A stretch of 64,000 nt of DNA from Pomphorhynchus laevis (GCA_012934845.2 WNNJ02000726.1:240318-304317); one strand, 5' to 3'. Numbered from the stretch's first letter, positions 42,077 to 55,145 are shown. Numbers and translations: made by a program. Notes: generated from the sequence alone by a model not told the origin.

Positions 42077-43640
42077 TATTATTTGACAGTAATTTACTTA
42101 TTACGATAATGAATTATTCAACTTAAAATGTCGAGAATTATAATTAGTAAAGATTTTAAATTCTTGCTAATTCTTGCTAAATTCTTAAAAAATTGATTAA
42201 TCAAATTATTTTTAATCAAACCACAAAAATAACAAAATTTTTAAAATATTTTAAATATTTTTAAAATATTTCAAAATATTTTAAAATATTTTTTAAAATA
42301 TTTTGAAATATTTAAAAAATTTTTAAATATTTCACTGCATCTTCAAAATTAAGGATGCGAGTGCTGACTCGAAATACGGGAAGCTACTCTCTATAAATTT
42401 CATTGAATTACTATTTTATTGACATCAACATTGATTTTCATCGATTTACATTAACAAAACATGTCAATCAAAATTGTCAATCCGTTATTTATAAAAATTA
42501 ATGATGAAATTAATTAATGTTATCTTATCGATAACGCTTTAATTGAAGCCATTGAATCCTTGCGACTTCTTTAAATATCTTGTCCTCAGAGCAATCGTAT
42601 GGAGCAAATAACAGATCAGTATACTGAGTAAATAACAGTCGATGTATTCGTCATGTACCACAAATACATTAATAAATTCAGCTAACTGAGTCTACATATT
42701 TAATATAATTAGAAAATAAAAATAAATTAATAAAAATAAATAAAAATAAATAAATAGAAATAGCTAAATAAATCAAAATTTAATAATTAAATAATAAATA
42801 TTTATAAATAATTGTTATAAGATTTCATATAACTTAAACCAAGTTAAAATAAAAAATGAAATTTAAAATCAATTGTTATAAATTGAATAATAAATAACAT
42901 ACGATGTATTAGAATAAGGATTAGAGATCATCAGGAGGAACTGCTATCTTATCAGATTTCGTCCGATATTTCTAAAATATAAATAAAGTATTTTATTCTA
43001 TATAATTATTATATAAACTAGATATTATAATTTATATAATGTAATTATATAATATAATTTAACAAAAATATTAAATAATAAAATTATTAATAATAAATTA
43101 TTTAATTTATTTAATAATAATTTAATTATTAATTTAATTAATCTATTTTACAGAATTTGTAATACTGATTAGACAAAACTACCTAATGTTTTCTGATTAT
43201 TAGATTATTATTACTAAATTCTTAGGAAATTTATAATTTATAAAAGATACAAATAATTAAATATTTATTTATTATTATTTATAATATATTTTCTTTATTA
43301 TTATTATTTTTTTTTTATTTTTAAGTGTTCCAATTGGAGGTAATACATTTAAGGTTGCCCGCAAATGGGCCCTGTATTATACCAGTTTTTATATGAATTT
43401 TGTGTTGATCGTGGTATGCGGAACGCCAGAGAGCACATTTTTGCGAGGGAGACTCCTATTTGGCGACGTAACTTCGCTATGTTTTCCGCGTATGAGCGAT
43501 TCCCTCTTTTTTATTTTCCCTAATATATTCCCTAATATATTTTTTTAAATCAAAATTTATTATTGATAACAGACAATTACAATTTACGGGTTACCCGCAA
43601 ATGGGCTCTTATATTGTTATCACTATTATACTTAAAACGT
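42077..43640. mobile_element. PLE 3' end (minus) and AT-rich sequence
   Basis: Positions 42236-42330 are an AAAATATTTT palindromic tract. Positions 42655-42960 are the PLE terminal motif and 3' UTR in minus orientation. Positions 42985-43320 are extreme AT. Positions 43340-43380 and 43585-43610 share a CCCGCAAATGGG hairpin motif that probably belongs to the 3' end of the LINE lying to the right. Confidence 0.6.
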
Positions 43641-43659
43641 TATTTGTGATTTTGTGTGA

Positions 43660-44282
43660 TCATTGGTTGTTGCTTTCTGACATGTCTGCTTGCCGACAAG
43701 CGTAAGGTTTCATCCTTATTGACATTGAAACAGCCTTTGCAATAAGGGTTAAGATTATTGATCGTAAGGTTCGTATCCAATCATTGTACGAAGAATGAGT
43801 GCGAGTGGATATCTGACTTGATATTTGTTTCAGTACAGCGTTCGTTGTCGGAACCATCCCTCCTGTGGTCGATAATATAATCGGATGAAAGGATGCATGC
43901 TCAACTTTCGCTATTCGTTCATTATATTTTGCATTTTTGCGATTTTCGTGCTATTTGAAGGGGTCTTATATTCTTAATAGGGAGTACGACGGAGCCAAAG
44001 AGTTAAAAACGCATATATCCATGAAGGACCGGTCCGTAGCAATTCCAAATAGGCCGTTGCAAGAAATATCTGCCCTTGCATCTCTATCTCGCGATGTTGT
44101 ATTGTTATCGAATTCAATAGATTGAGGTACAGGATTAAGTTGGGTTCTTTTATTACGCACTTACAAAACGTGCTTAAACATTTAGATAGTTCATCGTACA
44201 ATATTGTGACGGACAAAATTAAATCCTCCAGTCGGGCATGACAGGGCATGCGTAATATCAAATCCGGCACCGCAATGGGCAC
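43660..44282 (-). pseudogene. LINE restriction-like endonuclease and C-terminal tail (frame-shifted pieces)
   Basis: Three minus-strand pieces: 44282-44170 (CHARLEDLILSVTILYDEL, degraded knuckle region), 44160-43966 with RDRDARADISC and SFMDICVFNSLAPSY (the two Asp-containing strands of the nuclease core), and then KYNERIAKVEHASF with a 43857-43660 piece TTNAVLKQISSQ...WIRTLRS. The block order equals that of intact family members. Confidence 0.8.
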
Positions 44283-45619
44283 TTATTTGCCATTATGTTT
44301 GGTTGCCAGCCATATCGTACTGCAACAGCGTCTCGAAACTCCTTCGAAATTAGAAATGTACTCGTTAGATCATCCGCTGGATTCAGCCATGACGACGCTC
44401 CATTTGTACTGACGTTTTTAGGAATCGAAGCAAGATCCCTCTCTGAGGATTGGATGAGACCTGATAAAATAAGAGCCCATCTGCTAAAATTGGAATGTCG
44501 GATGTGGATCAGCAAATCTCTTCGATTATCCAGAGGAACAGAATTTTGACAGCTATTCCTATTAAGCTCAAACATCTTTAACGAGTTCACGTAATCCACA
44601 TTTCCTCTTTCGGTTGGGTTATTAATTTCGAGTCCACCAAATTTGAACAGAAGTGTAATTAGTATTCTATCTTCCTCTCCAATCGGTCCGGTACCGAACA
44701 TATGAGGTAATAAGTGCTCGAACAGCCGCGAACGAAAGCTTTCAAACCAACCGTTTGTGGTTTTGCAATTTCTGAATAAATAAGTCTGTTGGTGTTGATA
44801 TGCCTTTGTCAATAGAATATAAGCCGAGAATGCGTTGATTGATGCAATCTCATGAAGCCGATCTAGTGACTTATTCCAATCGTCGACCGTTTCTTTAACT
44901 CGTGACTTCACGTATTCGCCGATCCCTATAAAGTTTCCTATGTATTTGGCACCATCTTTATATATAGGTACGGCATCGTCTGCAAATCGCTTTAGATTAG
45001 TCCCCAGCTCTACGTCGTGTGTCAGAAGCGTGCATTTTGTAGGATTTACAAAGTAACCATAATTCGGGCCCAACTGCTTGACACATTCCCACACTTTTAA
45101 GAGGTCATCGATTTTACCGACGCATGGTCCATTGTCTGCGTACCAACAGTGGGTAGCCGCAGGTGCAATCTTACTCAATCTGTCAATTAGGGGCATTGAT
45201 GCTGCAGCGTAAGCAGCCATGGCCAGCGGATCCTCTTGTGTGAATCCTTCAGCCGACAATAGCGTTATATTATCGACAGTAAGAATTGATGGATGCCCAT
45301 ACGTGTTATTTAATATCGTCGATAAAGCTGGACATATATATTTCATGTTTGTTTGAGCCATTTCTCTGTTAACACAATTAAATGCGTTTCTTGCATCTAA
45401 CAATAGCACACAATTGTCGGCTGATTTTTCAAACGCTGTTCGGACTGAACGGACATCGATTTCGGTACCACATCGTTGTCCAGCGCATAGTTGAAAACTC
45501 CCACAGACTGCTGTCAGATCATTTTTGATGCGTGAAAGCAAAGCACGACCAACTATTCTCCTCACTACCTCACCAATTCCAATTGGTCTGACACCAGGCA
45601 TCTTGTTTAATGGTATCAA
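44258..45619 (-). pseudogene. LINE reverse transcriptase with altered catalytic motif
   Basis: The 453-codon frame shows IPLNKMPGVRPIGIGEVVRR, motif A LLLDARNAFNCVNR, motif B EGFTQEDPLAMAAYA and motif C WYADNGP. The family norm is GTTQGDP and YADD; both are changed here (QED, YADN), which should abolish or cripple polymerisation. Later blocks GPNYGYFVNPTKC, FGGLEINNPTERG and VAVRYGWQP are well kept. The frame stops at KCPLRC, where the nuclease zinc knuckle should begin. Confidence 0.88.
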
Positions 45620-45834
45620 ACGACTTACTGTATATGCCTGCAGAAGGGATGGCTCAATAGATTTAGTCGATATCTTAATTGCGAATTCGCATATCTTGTC
45701 GGCTAGAAAGTAAGAACTATTACCAAATGATGTAAGAAAATGTCTCCAACCATCAGAGTCTACTCCAGACGGACCAGCAGATCCGCATGTTCGTTTGCTG
45801 CTGTTATAACTTCCTCTGGCGTCAAATCATAAAA

Positions 45835-46071
45835 TCATGAGGCATGATGTTCCACGCATCCATCCAACCTATCTCTAAGCATCAGGCTGTCAGACGCCGA
45901 TGCGTTAATAGGATGAAGCTCCCTTACTTTTTGAAGCACGGTAATACCGTCAAGTTCCGTTCCCAATGACAATATTCCACCACTAGACCGTTGTTTTAAT
46001 AATCGCGATGCTTTGCTGATTTTTCCAGATTTAATAAGATTGACAGCCTTTTTTGTATTTGATGTGGGCAT
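45835..46071 (-). pseudogene. LINE pre-RT segment
   Basis: Residues NLIKSGKISKASRLLKQRSS and VREL HP correspond to the conserved 'G.ysKA...L.S.G......L..KHP' segment upstream of RT in this family. The chimera at 20012-21595 has the same segment (NGNFGKAMRRLTS). It is a frame-broken part of the same element. Confidence 0.75.
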
Positions 46072-46122
46072 GTTCCCATCTTTTTCTAGTTCACTTACCC
46101 GACATTTTTGAAGAAATCGCGC

Positions 46123-46668
46123 TTATGCCAGTAACTCATTAAGTTTTCCCCCTCTCCAAAGTAGTATTCTCCGTTCCAGTGTTTTCCTAGTTAGGTTAAC
46201 TTTCCGTGTCGGAATTCTCTGCAAAAGAATTTGACATAGCACAGTGACCCTTTTCAAAGGATCATTTCGATCTATTCTTGCTTTATTAAAGTCATCGAAA
46301 CTAGTTGTAATTAGACCAAGAAATTCCTTGCTTGCACTACATATCGGTAATTTAAAAAGATTTGGACACCATTGGATTATTTCGTCGTACACAATGTCAA
46401 GTGAGCATTTTTCCAAATTTCTATCTGTCATGGATATTGGATCATGTGATGCTCGTACGTTCGAGGGTTGAAGCTCCTGTACAATTTGAAACTCGTTGTT
46501 ACCGTGATTGCCGAATTCCTGATCACATTGAGTTTTGCGCAGGCAGTTTAGAGCTGAGCAATTAAGACATGGTTTATTCGATCTCGCGCACCGACACCTC
46601 AAGCATTTGGCAACCGCGCCATTGCATGAACAACACTTTTGTATCGAAGAGGCGATGCCTCGTGGCAT
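46123..46668 (-). pseudogene. LINE N-terminal Cys-rich domain
   Basis: The 181-codon frame starts MPRGIASSIQKCCSCNGAVA and continues with CLRCRCARSNKPCLNCSALN plus CLRK, a dense CxxC cluster typical of the N terminus of this LINE family and presumably nucleic-acid binding. The remainder is a helical linker. The frame is lost before the pre-RT segment at 46071. Confidence 0.8.
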
Positions 46669-46689
46669 AACTGTTCGACGGCCGGAGCC

Positions 46690-48077
46690 CTTTTATTCTT
46701 TTATCTTGGGATGACTCTTGTTTGGTTTATTGTGATTGTGTTTAGCTTGTATGTTATGTATTGTATCGTTGTCTGCGGAATTTGTCAGTGACGGATATTT
46801 GTATTTATTTTAGATTGTAGGAACTTATTATAATCAAGACAACTTTAAATTCAGACAATTGTGAATTTAAATTCAAACATCAATTTAAATTCAGACAATT
46901 GTCTAGACAATTTGTATGTTTACAAGTTATCAAACTTTTTTAAGGTCAGCATTTTTATTACTAATATTACCAATATTTATATTACTAATATTATTTACCA
47001 ATATTTATATTACCAATATTTATATTACTAATATTAATTATAATATTAGTAATAATATTATTTAGATTATTTATTTAGATTATTTTTAAATATAAATTAA
47101 ACAAAACAATTAGTTTTTGATTATTTAATAAATAGAAGTGTATTTTGTATTACTAAAATTTTTAAATATTTTGATAATCGAAAGTTAATTTCAGCAAATT
47201 GTTGTAGAACAAGATATCCATAAATATTGTATTATATAAATTATAATTATATATTATTTATTTTAATTTATTAATGTTTGGCAAAGATTTTTAAAATGCT
47301 ATTTTATATTCTCTGAATTCATATTTTCATGTGAATACTAAAAACTTTATGTTGAATTTATTGCAAATTTAAAACTTATTCTTTTTAGTCTGGGTTTCGG
47401 TTGCCAAATCAAATTCAACTCCTGTCCAAACCACAACCACTACAACAGCTAATATACTATCATAAGAATAGAGCTAATCAATATATTTTACTAAGTTATA
47501 CATTCCAAGAAACAAGTTTATTAATAAATTAAGCTTTTAAAAACAATTTTAATAATATTTGTGAAAAATTCTTTAAGTTATTTTTGTTGAAACAACTTTA
47601 CAACTTAACGTTACATACAACAGTATATCGGTTTTGCAATCCATAAAACATCTATTTTATTCTATTTGGTAAAATATAATACTATTAATATTTATATTTC
47701 TATTAATTATTTATTTTATTATATGTTACTATATATTTGATTATATGTTTACAGTGATTATTTGAAATAATATTTTAAACATATCTTATATTATTCATGT
47801 CAAATATTCTCAACATGTCAACGAATTTGTATTAATTTGCTTCATGTTAATAAATATATTAATGTGATCAGCTAATTGAGTATTTTTATTCTATACTATT
47901 AAATAATTTATAATTATAATTTATAATTCATAATTTATATCTAGACAGTTAAAATTTAAAATTAAAATAAAACCAATTTTTATGAATTGACTAATAAAAA
48001 AACAGACAATGTGTCATATTTTGACTTAATCTAGATAGTTTAATTCTAAATGTTTTTAAATGAATTTTAACAATTAC
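46690..48077. other. AT-rich interval, possible unassigned exon at 47391-47535
   Basis: Positions 46950-47060 are TAATATTACCAATATT-type repeats. After a TTTTTAG acceptor-like site at about 47389, a plus-strand frame is open for 48 codons to a stop (begins SGFRLPNQIQLLSKPQPLQQ). It could be the last exon of an unknown gene. Positions 47860-48010 are a short PLE terminal/3' UTR scrap in minus orientation. Confidence 0.4.
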
Positions 48078-48307
48078 CTTTTCATTCCAACCTATAATCA
48101 TAGTTCCCATTGATAGAACACGACCTTTGTATCGATATACCTAGTTGCAAAGTATTTTCGATGCGGCTGCTACACTTATGCGCTTTTTATTGCGAAGTTC
48201 ATATACACAAAAACTCCTAGCAAGATCGCGTTCAAACAAAGAACAATCCGCTGCACCACCAGCCATCGTTCCCAAAAGAAATGGATTTATCTCAATAACT
48301 TTCTTGC
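48078..48307 (-). pseudogene. PSMB5: Proteasome subunit beta type-5 exon with in-frame TAG
   Basis: PSMB5 is the chymotrypsin-like catalytic subunit of the 20S proteasome. The exon encodes [50 protein letters not shown], stop, VYRYKGRVLSMGTMIIGW, an essentially unbroken match to the family. Acceptor (AATACAG) and donor (GTAATT) are in good positions. The TAG (48141-48143) replaces the Met of the usual 'N-M-V-Y' sequence. Neighbouring exons with the catalytic Thr and the C terminus were not found nearby. Either this is a decaying duplicate, or a single sequencing or allelic change hit a real gene whose other exons are distant. Confidence 0.88.
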
Positions 48308-48399
48308 CTGTATTGCTAACTAAAAAAAGTTTGAAATTCCGAAATGCAAAAATTAATTTTTGAATTAAAAAAACAAATCTAAATATTAAAAATATGTAA

Positions 48400-49340
48400 A
48401 AATATTTCAGTTTTATTAGTAGAAATACTCCTTTTCAATACAATAGATTAGCTGAATAACTGTATTTTAAATTATTTATAAATTAAAATTCAATAATTAA
48501 GGAATAAATAATTAAATAATAAATAATTATAAATAATAAATAATTATAAGATTTTATATAATTTATATGTATATTAACTTAAAATTTAAAATTGAAATTT
48601 AAAATAAAAGTCAATTTTTATGAATTTACAATTCATAAAAATTGAATTTATTAAAATTGACAGGGGGCTGCCCTGCTTAAGGCAACCGCCTTAAGCAGGC
48701 CAGCCCCCTGTCAGATGCTGCTGGATGGCCCGTTGTAAGTTTTGTCTGAGTCAACTAAACTAGGTGGAGACACTGAAAAGGAAACGTTAAAAATTATGCA
48801 TGTACACAACAAGATTGGAAACATACGTAAGTACAAACGATTTAAATTTTATATCTTTTAAATTTAACAGAAAATGTTATAAAGGTGTGATGTTATCAAT
48901 AATCAAATCAGCTAACTTAGTCTACGTATTTAATATAATTATAAAATAAACAAAGCATAATAATGCTAAATCAAAATTTGTATTGTAAGTAATACGACAA
49001 ACACATGTTTTTCATTAAATATTAATAATAATTGTAACTGAAATACCTGCGATATTGCAGTTACAAGGGAAATAAAAGGTGTTCACCTTTTACAAGTAAA
49101 ATGGGTAGTAATAGTAGCCCAATTAAAGCTCTATAGAACATGAATTTGTTCATAAAAAATAAATGTTAAAAAATAAATCTGAATTATAAAAAGATATCAA
49201 ATATATGTTTCGATAAATTGATGATATATTTGAATTTAACTCTAATAATTTTTATTCAATTAGTGAGCACATTTATCCAGAACGCCTTATTCTTAACAAA
49301 ACCAATAGTAATGATAATCAAGGTGTATACCTAGATTATC
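48400..49340 (+). mobile_element. PLE fragments: 3' UTR (minus), 5' leader with GIY-YIG start, RT scrap
   Basis: Positions 48655-48900 match the intact PLE 5' region (55690-55925), including a 25-nt-arm hairpin at 48659-48712 (one mismatch, AACC loop) and the three-way-junction sequence. Positions 48900-48990 are a 3' end in minus orientation. Positions 48985-49065 match the CNCN region before GIY-YIG, and 49085-49340 match RT motif B to C. The piece is rearranged and dead. Confidence 0.75.
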
Positions 49341-50390
49341 ATTACTAATAATTATATAAATCACTATCTTAAAAGTGAGTCATCCTTTATATAAATCACT
49401 ATCTTAAAAGTGAGTCATCACTCGAAGACAGCCGTTAAATTTGTTCACGTAGTATACAGTTTTACAAACTTATATAAAATGTAAAAATATTTGCAAGTTC
49501 AAATGTTCAATACGTTGTACTCAATACGATACTCAATAATTCAATAAGTAATTATATTTTTTGTTCACTCTTATTAATGTAGATTTTTTAAACTGCCGCA
49601 GTCAATTTGCAGTCACAATTCCATTACTATTTTGTATTTGTTTTAATTTATTTTCTCTGTCCTAATGCGATAATTTATACAATAATTTAAGACTGTAGAT
49701 TTGACTTGTGGTTTCATTTTGTTATTTTCTTTGTTTTGGCATAATCTCATTGAGTGAGATTTATCGGTGCCTAATTCATCACTTAATAATTCAATTACAA
49801 TAAAAGTATTAAGAAGCTGTCAGAATATTAAGATTTGATCGCCGTGTGTTTGAATTCAATATATCAATAAGCTATATCTCATCTTATTATCATAATTATC
49901 TCACCTTGATTATCATAATTGATAATCAAGGTGTATACTAAAAACCAATATTGAGGATAATTTTAAATTTTAAATTTTATTTGAAAATAACTTTAATTTT
50001 ATAATAAAATTATAAAATTGCTTTTATAAATTGTTTTCTACTTCTGTTTTCAACTTACGGTACGAATGAATTTTATCAAAAAACACAAAAAGAAAAACCG
50101 TTCAATGGCGGTGCATCACAACGTAAAATGAAATAATAAAATATCTCAAGTTCAGTTCAACATGCTCTTTGATTAATCAATCTTATATTCGGAAAAAGAT
50201 ATGCATATATATTGAAAGCGTCAACCAAGTCAACCAATTGAATAAAAAAGAAACGAACCTAAATATAAAAATATGTAAAAATATTTCAGTTTTATTAGTA
50301 GAAATAAATTTTAAGTACAAAAGATGAGCTGAATAACCGTATTTTAAATTATTGATAAATTAAAATTAAATAATTAAGGAAAAAATAATT
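49341..50390. other. No recognised gene
   Basis: A 34-bp direct repeat (TATAAATCACTATCTTAAAA plus GTGAGTCATC) occurs at 49353 and 49391. The rest is AT-rich, with PLE scraps near 49910-49950 and 50190. Confidence 0.4.
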
Positions 50391-51550
50391 AAATAATGAA
50401 TAATTATATAAGATTTTATACAATTTATATTTATATCAACTTAAAATTTAAAATTGAAATTTAAAATAAACTCAATTTTTATGAATTGACTAATAAAAAA
50501 GCGACGATGTATCAAAATAAGGATTAAGGGTCATCAGGAGGAACAGTTATGTTATCAGGTTTCGGCTCCAATTCGTTGACTCAACATGGCAGCGGGGCAA
50601 AATACATGATAATGACGTATTTCCTATGATAAAACTATCTAGTATCTTATTCTAATACAAAGTATATTATTTATTATCCATCCATAAAATACAATGTATC
50701 TGAATAAGGATTATAGGTCATCAGGAGGAACAGTTATGTTGTTAGGTTTCGGCTCCAATTCGTTGACTCAGCATGGCAGTGGGGTCAAATACATGATAAT
50801 GACGTATTTCCTATGATGAAATTTGATTATCTAAGTATCTTATTCTTACACAAAGCATATTGTTTATTAAAACAATTTCCGCTTTATAGTTTAAATTAAT
50901 TTCAAATAATATTTGCTTGTTTAATAAAAATAGAAATGTATAAATATAAATTTGAAAAAATAGAAAAAAATAAAATTTAAAATAAAGTAAATTTTTATGA
51001 TTTGATTAATAAATAACAGGTGGTGTATAAGAATAAGAATCAGAAGTTATCAGGAGGAACTGCTATGTTATCAGGTATCGGCCCCTATTCCTCGACTTCA
51101 CATTGCAGCGGGGCCAAATACGCGCTAATAAAGTATTTCCTCTTATGAAATTTGATTGTATGGTGTATCGAATTCTAACACAAAGCATATTGTTTATTGA
51201 AACAATTTTGGCTGAATAGTTTAAATTAATTTTAAATAATATTTTGTTGGTTTAATAAAAATGAAATTTTTAAAAATATAAATTTGAAAAAATAGAAATA
51301 AAAAATAAAATTTAAAATAAAAGTCAATTTTTATGAATTGACTAATAAATAACAGACCATGTATCAGAATAAGAATTAGAGGTCATCAGAAGGAACTGCT
51401 ATGCTATCAGGTTTCGGCCCCTAACTCCTCTACCCAACATAGCAGCGTGGCCAAATACATGCTAATAACGTATTTCCTCTGGTAAAATTTGATTATTTAA
51501 TATTCTATTCAAATACAAAGAAAACTGAATAAAATTTCAATTTCAGATTT
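50390..51550 (-). mobile_element. Array of four PLE 3' ends
   Basis: Four diverged copies of the PLE 3' UTR block lie in the same minus orientation at about 50400-50690, 50690-50890, 50990-51215 and 51300-51530. Each contains the GGTTTCGGC... and GGCCAAATAC... blocks and a piece of AT-rich tail. Successive ends in one orientation suggest repeated insertion or tandem PLE units with bodies deleted. Confidence 0.8.
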
Positions 51551-52059
51551 TAACTTTATGTAAATTATATAAAATGTTAAATAATAATTATTTATTATTT
51601 ATAATTATTTATTATTTAATTATCTAGTATTATATTCTAATAAAGGAATGAATAAAGTAAGAGTTAAATAAATTTATAGATGAATAAATTTAACACATTT
51701 TTTGTGTTAAATATTTTCCGTGTGTTATACACTGTTTATAATCGTGCATTTTATTTATTTTATTATTTATAAATTAATGAATAAATTATTTAAATAAAAT
51801 TTAAAATAATAAATAATTATAAATAATAATTATTAACATTTTATATAATTTACATAAAATCAAAATCGAAAATTGAAATTTTATTCAGTTTCTTGGATAC
51901 AATAGCGGCCGGACTAGCCGAGTATAAATGGACCAAACTGAATAAAACTAGCTGAGGACCAGGCAGTTCCGATGTTCCACTTCCGTCATATGTACTCGTA
52001 TGATCTTCATTATACTATAAGTAAATTTTAAAACCCAACTTTTAAAATGTCAAGTTATT
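51551..52059. other. AT-rich sequence, no gene recognised
   Basis: PLE-tail-like AT sequence with short palindromes. A GC-richer 100-bp island at 51900-52000 has no recognisable identity. Confidence 0.4.
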
Positions 52060-53260
52060 GGTAAAAGACGTATATTATAAAATTACAATATAAATATTTA
52101 CTATTTGCTTTTAAATGATTTTGAAGAAAACCAATATCATTACATATTGTTGCAATTCTTAATATTTCATTATTTAATGTATTATATTTCATATTATATG
52201 GTATGCATGAATGATCATGCAAAAATATGTTTCTTGTAAATTTAAATATATCATCTTTACGATATAAATTAAAAGTAGTTTTAATTTTTAATTTTATGTT
52301 CTTATCAAGATATATACTTTCTTCAATATCGGTTTTATTTAGAATGAGGCTACCTGGATAAATTTGTTCGATTATTGAATAAAAATTGCTAGAGTTAAAT
52401 ACACATATATTATCAATGTATCAAAACATATATTTCATATCTTTATATAATTTAGATTTATTTTTAAACAGTTATGATAAAATTCATATTCTCTAAAGCT
52501 TTAAAATAAGTCAGCTATAATTGGGTTACTATTAACTTCCATTGGATTACCTTTTATTTGTGTAAATAAAAGGTAATCTAAGAGTTCCCGATTCAGGAAG
52601 CAATCATACAAGCCAAAGATAAAAGATGGATCGAAAATGAGTAGTGTGGACGTGATCAAGACAGCAATTTTGAACGTTGGATCAATGACATTGTGATCAC
52701 TCGAGTTACTAGACGCTCTTAAATGGAAGAAGGATATATTTTATATCTTTAGATAATTTAAATTTATTTTTTACACAGTTATGAACAAATTCATATTCTA
52801 TAAAGCTTGAAAATAAGTCAACTACAATTGTGCAACTATTGGACAAATATTAATACGATTCCTCCCATTGGAACACCTTATATTTGTCTAAATATACATG
52901 TCCAGACTTTAAAATAATTTTGAATTACCAAATATATGATGATTGTATTAATTCAATTTTATCCGTATAATTTATATGTATTTGTTGGTTTAATTTTTGT
53001 TAGAGTAGTGATTATAACATATATATGTATATATATATTTCCAAATATAAGGTAAAGTTAATTTTTCTATTGCTTCTTTAGTATCTGCTAAACTAAATGT
53101 TTATAAAGCGTACTAAAATCGTACGTATTTATATTTTGAAAAGTTTTCTTTTAGTGTGTTTAAAAATTCTTTCGTGGAAGTAATACTGAAATTACCTTAT
53201 ATTTCGATTACCTTCAATATTTTTAAAGTGTGTTTTAATTACTACTTGAAGTTACATAAA
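52060..53260 (-). mobile_element. Decayed PLE RT (minus strand)
   Basis: Reading leftwards, 53260-52735 matches the RT region from the linker to motif B, and 52560-52070 matches motif B through the thumb of the intact element. Many interruptions and a foreign 170-bp insert at 52570-52735. Confidence 0.75.
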
Positions 53261-53579
53261 TCATCATTATATATAGTTTGATATGAGATCATGAAGATCG
53301 ATTGAAATCGGGACTAATGATTCTATTATGGATGCTTAATTATCTATTTAAAAAATAGAGATACTTTTAAATAATTTTGATTTATCAAAATATTTGAGGA
53401 TTGTATTAATTCAATGTTATCTAAATAATTTATATTTGATGGTTCAATTTTTGCTAGAGTAGCGTTATATTTTATTTATATATGATTATATATTTATGGT
53501 TATTTATTGTTATTATATGGTTATTTATATGATCATGCATATATATAGTTATTTTAACATACATTTATACAACATAAAG

Positions 53580-55145
53580 TAAAGAAGATTTTTAATGTAC
53601 ATTTAAAAGCTCACTATATGAACACAGGATTTATTGAATTTCTATCTAGTTTCAGATTCCAATATAATAGGTATAGTTTTATTATCTAATTCAACCCTTA
53701 TACTATTTTTACCCATTACATACTTTTTTATCAATTATAGAACAGTGACTTGTAATAATTGTTTCTAAACTCAACTCACTACGTTCATATGTTGGATTTA
53801 CATTTAAATCATTATAATTAACCTCTTTCATTAGTATATCATAATAAAGCTTTTTGCATATGAAGACAAAGTTATTACTAGCTTTATACCCTTTTGATAC
53901 AAATTCCCTTAACATAATATATATTTATTATATATAAATATTATATATAATATTTATAATATTCATATATTTTTAATTATATTTCATGTATTTAAATATT
54001 ATTTGTAATATTTTTTCAATTTGTTATTTTAAATTAATTCAAGATTAATTATATGATCATACAATTCTCGATTAATTAATTCTAGAGCATATATTTAATT
54101 TATATTTGTAGCCGTCTTGTAAATTGATTCACAATTTTCAATTAATTCTAGATTATGAGTGCAAATATGTTCATTTATTTTATCAAGACTAGGACTTTTA
54201 CAATTGCATTCTGTTTCCATTATGTTTCTAATATCATCATTACACATTGATTTTAATTCTTTATTATAATTACAAATTTTTCGTCCTAATGGTGGTAGGA
54301 GTTTATACCTTATTTTAGGAATATATTTACTTAAATCTGACCCTATTATTTCTTTACTTTTAGAATTATTTAAAAGTCCGGCTATATTTATGTTATCTAT
54401 ACATTTATTAATGAAGTTTATGGTTAATGTATATTTTCTATTGTTATTATTTACATTTATTGTATGATTATAGAACAGCGACTTGTAATAATTGTTTGTA
54501 AACTTAAATCACTACATTCATATGTTGTGTTTGAATCATTAGAATTAACCTCTTTCATTAGTATATCATAATAAAGCTTTTTGCATATGAAGACAAAGTT
54601 ATTACTAGCTTTATCAATAGTTGTTATTATATAGTTATCCTTTAATTTAGTAAGTTCTTTATACATATCTTTATTAATTTTATCTTTTCTTTTATAATTG
54701 TTTGTTATTTTCATTTTATTTTTAATTTTATCAAATATATAATCTTTCCAAATTTTTATCTTAGATATATTCGAGCTTTCACTATTAATCAGCTTACTAA
54801 AGTAATCATTTAAGTTATTATATAACGAATTGTAAATTTTATTTTTGTCGTTGTTATTATTTAATCTATATTTATACCCTTTTGATAGCAGCTTTCTTAA
54901 TTCACAATTTTCAATTAATTCTAGATTATGGGTACATATATGTTCATTTATTTTATCAAAACTAAGACTTTTACAATTGCATTCTGTTTCCATTATGTTT
55001 CTAATATTATCATTACATATTGATTTTAATTCTTTATTATAATTACAAATTTTTCGACCTAATGGTGGTAGGAGTTTATACCTTATTTTAGGAATATATT
55101 TATTTAAATCTGACCCTATTATTTCTTTACTTTTAGAATTATTTT
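53580..55145 (-). mobile_element. Two overlapping PLE central fragments (minus strand)
   Basis: 55145-54470 matches the intact protein from about residue 300 to 520, with an open 178-codon frame at 54457-54993 that includes the TTIDKASNNFVFIC motif. A second, partly duplicated pass is at 54470-54055 (residues 260-370) and 53915-53640 (residues 470-545). These pieces are more than 95% like the intact copy by eye and so are recent. They lie inverted and only 0.5 kb upstream of it. Confidence 0.85.

Larger units (their letters stand above)
43640..46680 (-). mobile_element. Non-LTR retrotransposon with restriction-like endonuclease (near full length, decayed)
   Basis: The parts run right to left in separate frames: Cys-rich N terminus (46668), a pre-RT helix segment, RT, and nuclease plus C-terminal tail ending near 43660. 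The order and motifs match a single-ORF LINE family of the restriction-like-endonuclease group. It belongs to a different subfamily from the chimera at 17008-21595 (DPLAMA versus DPLGP in motif B). About four frame breaks separate the pieces, so the copy is dead. Confidence 0.85.
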
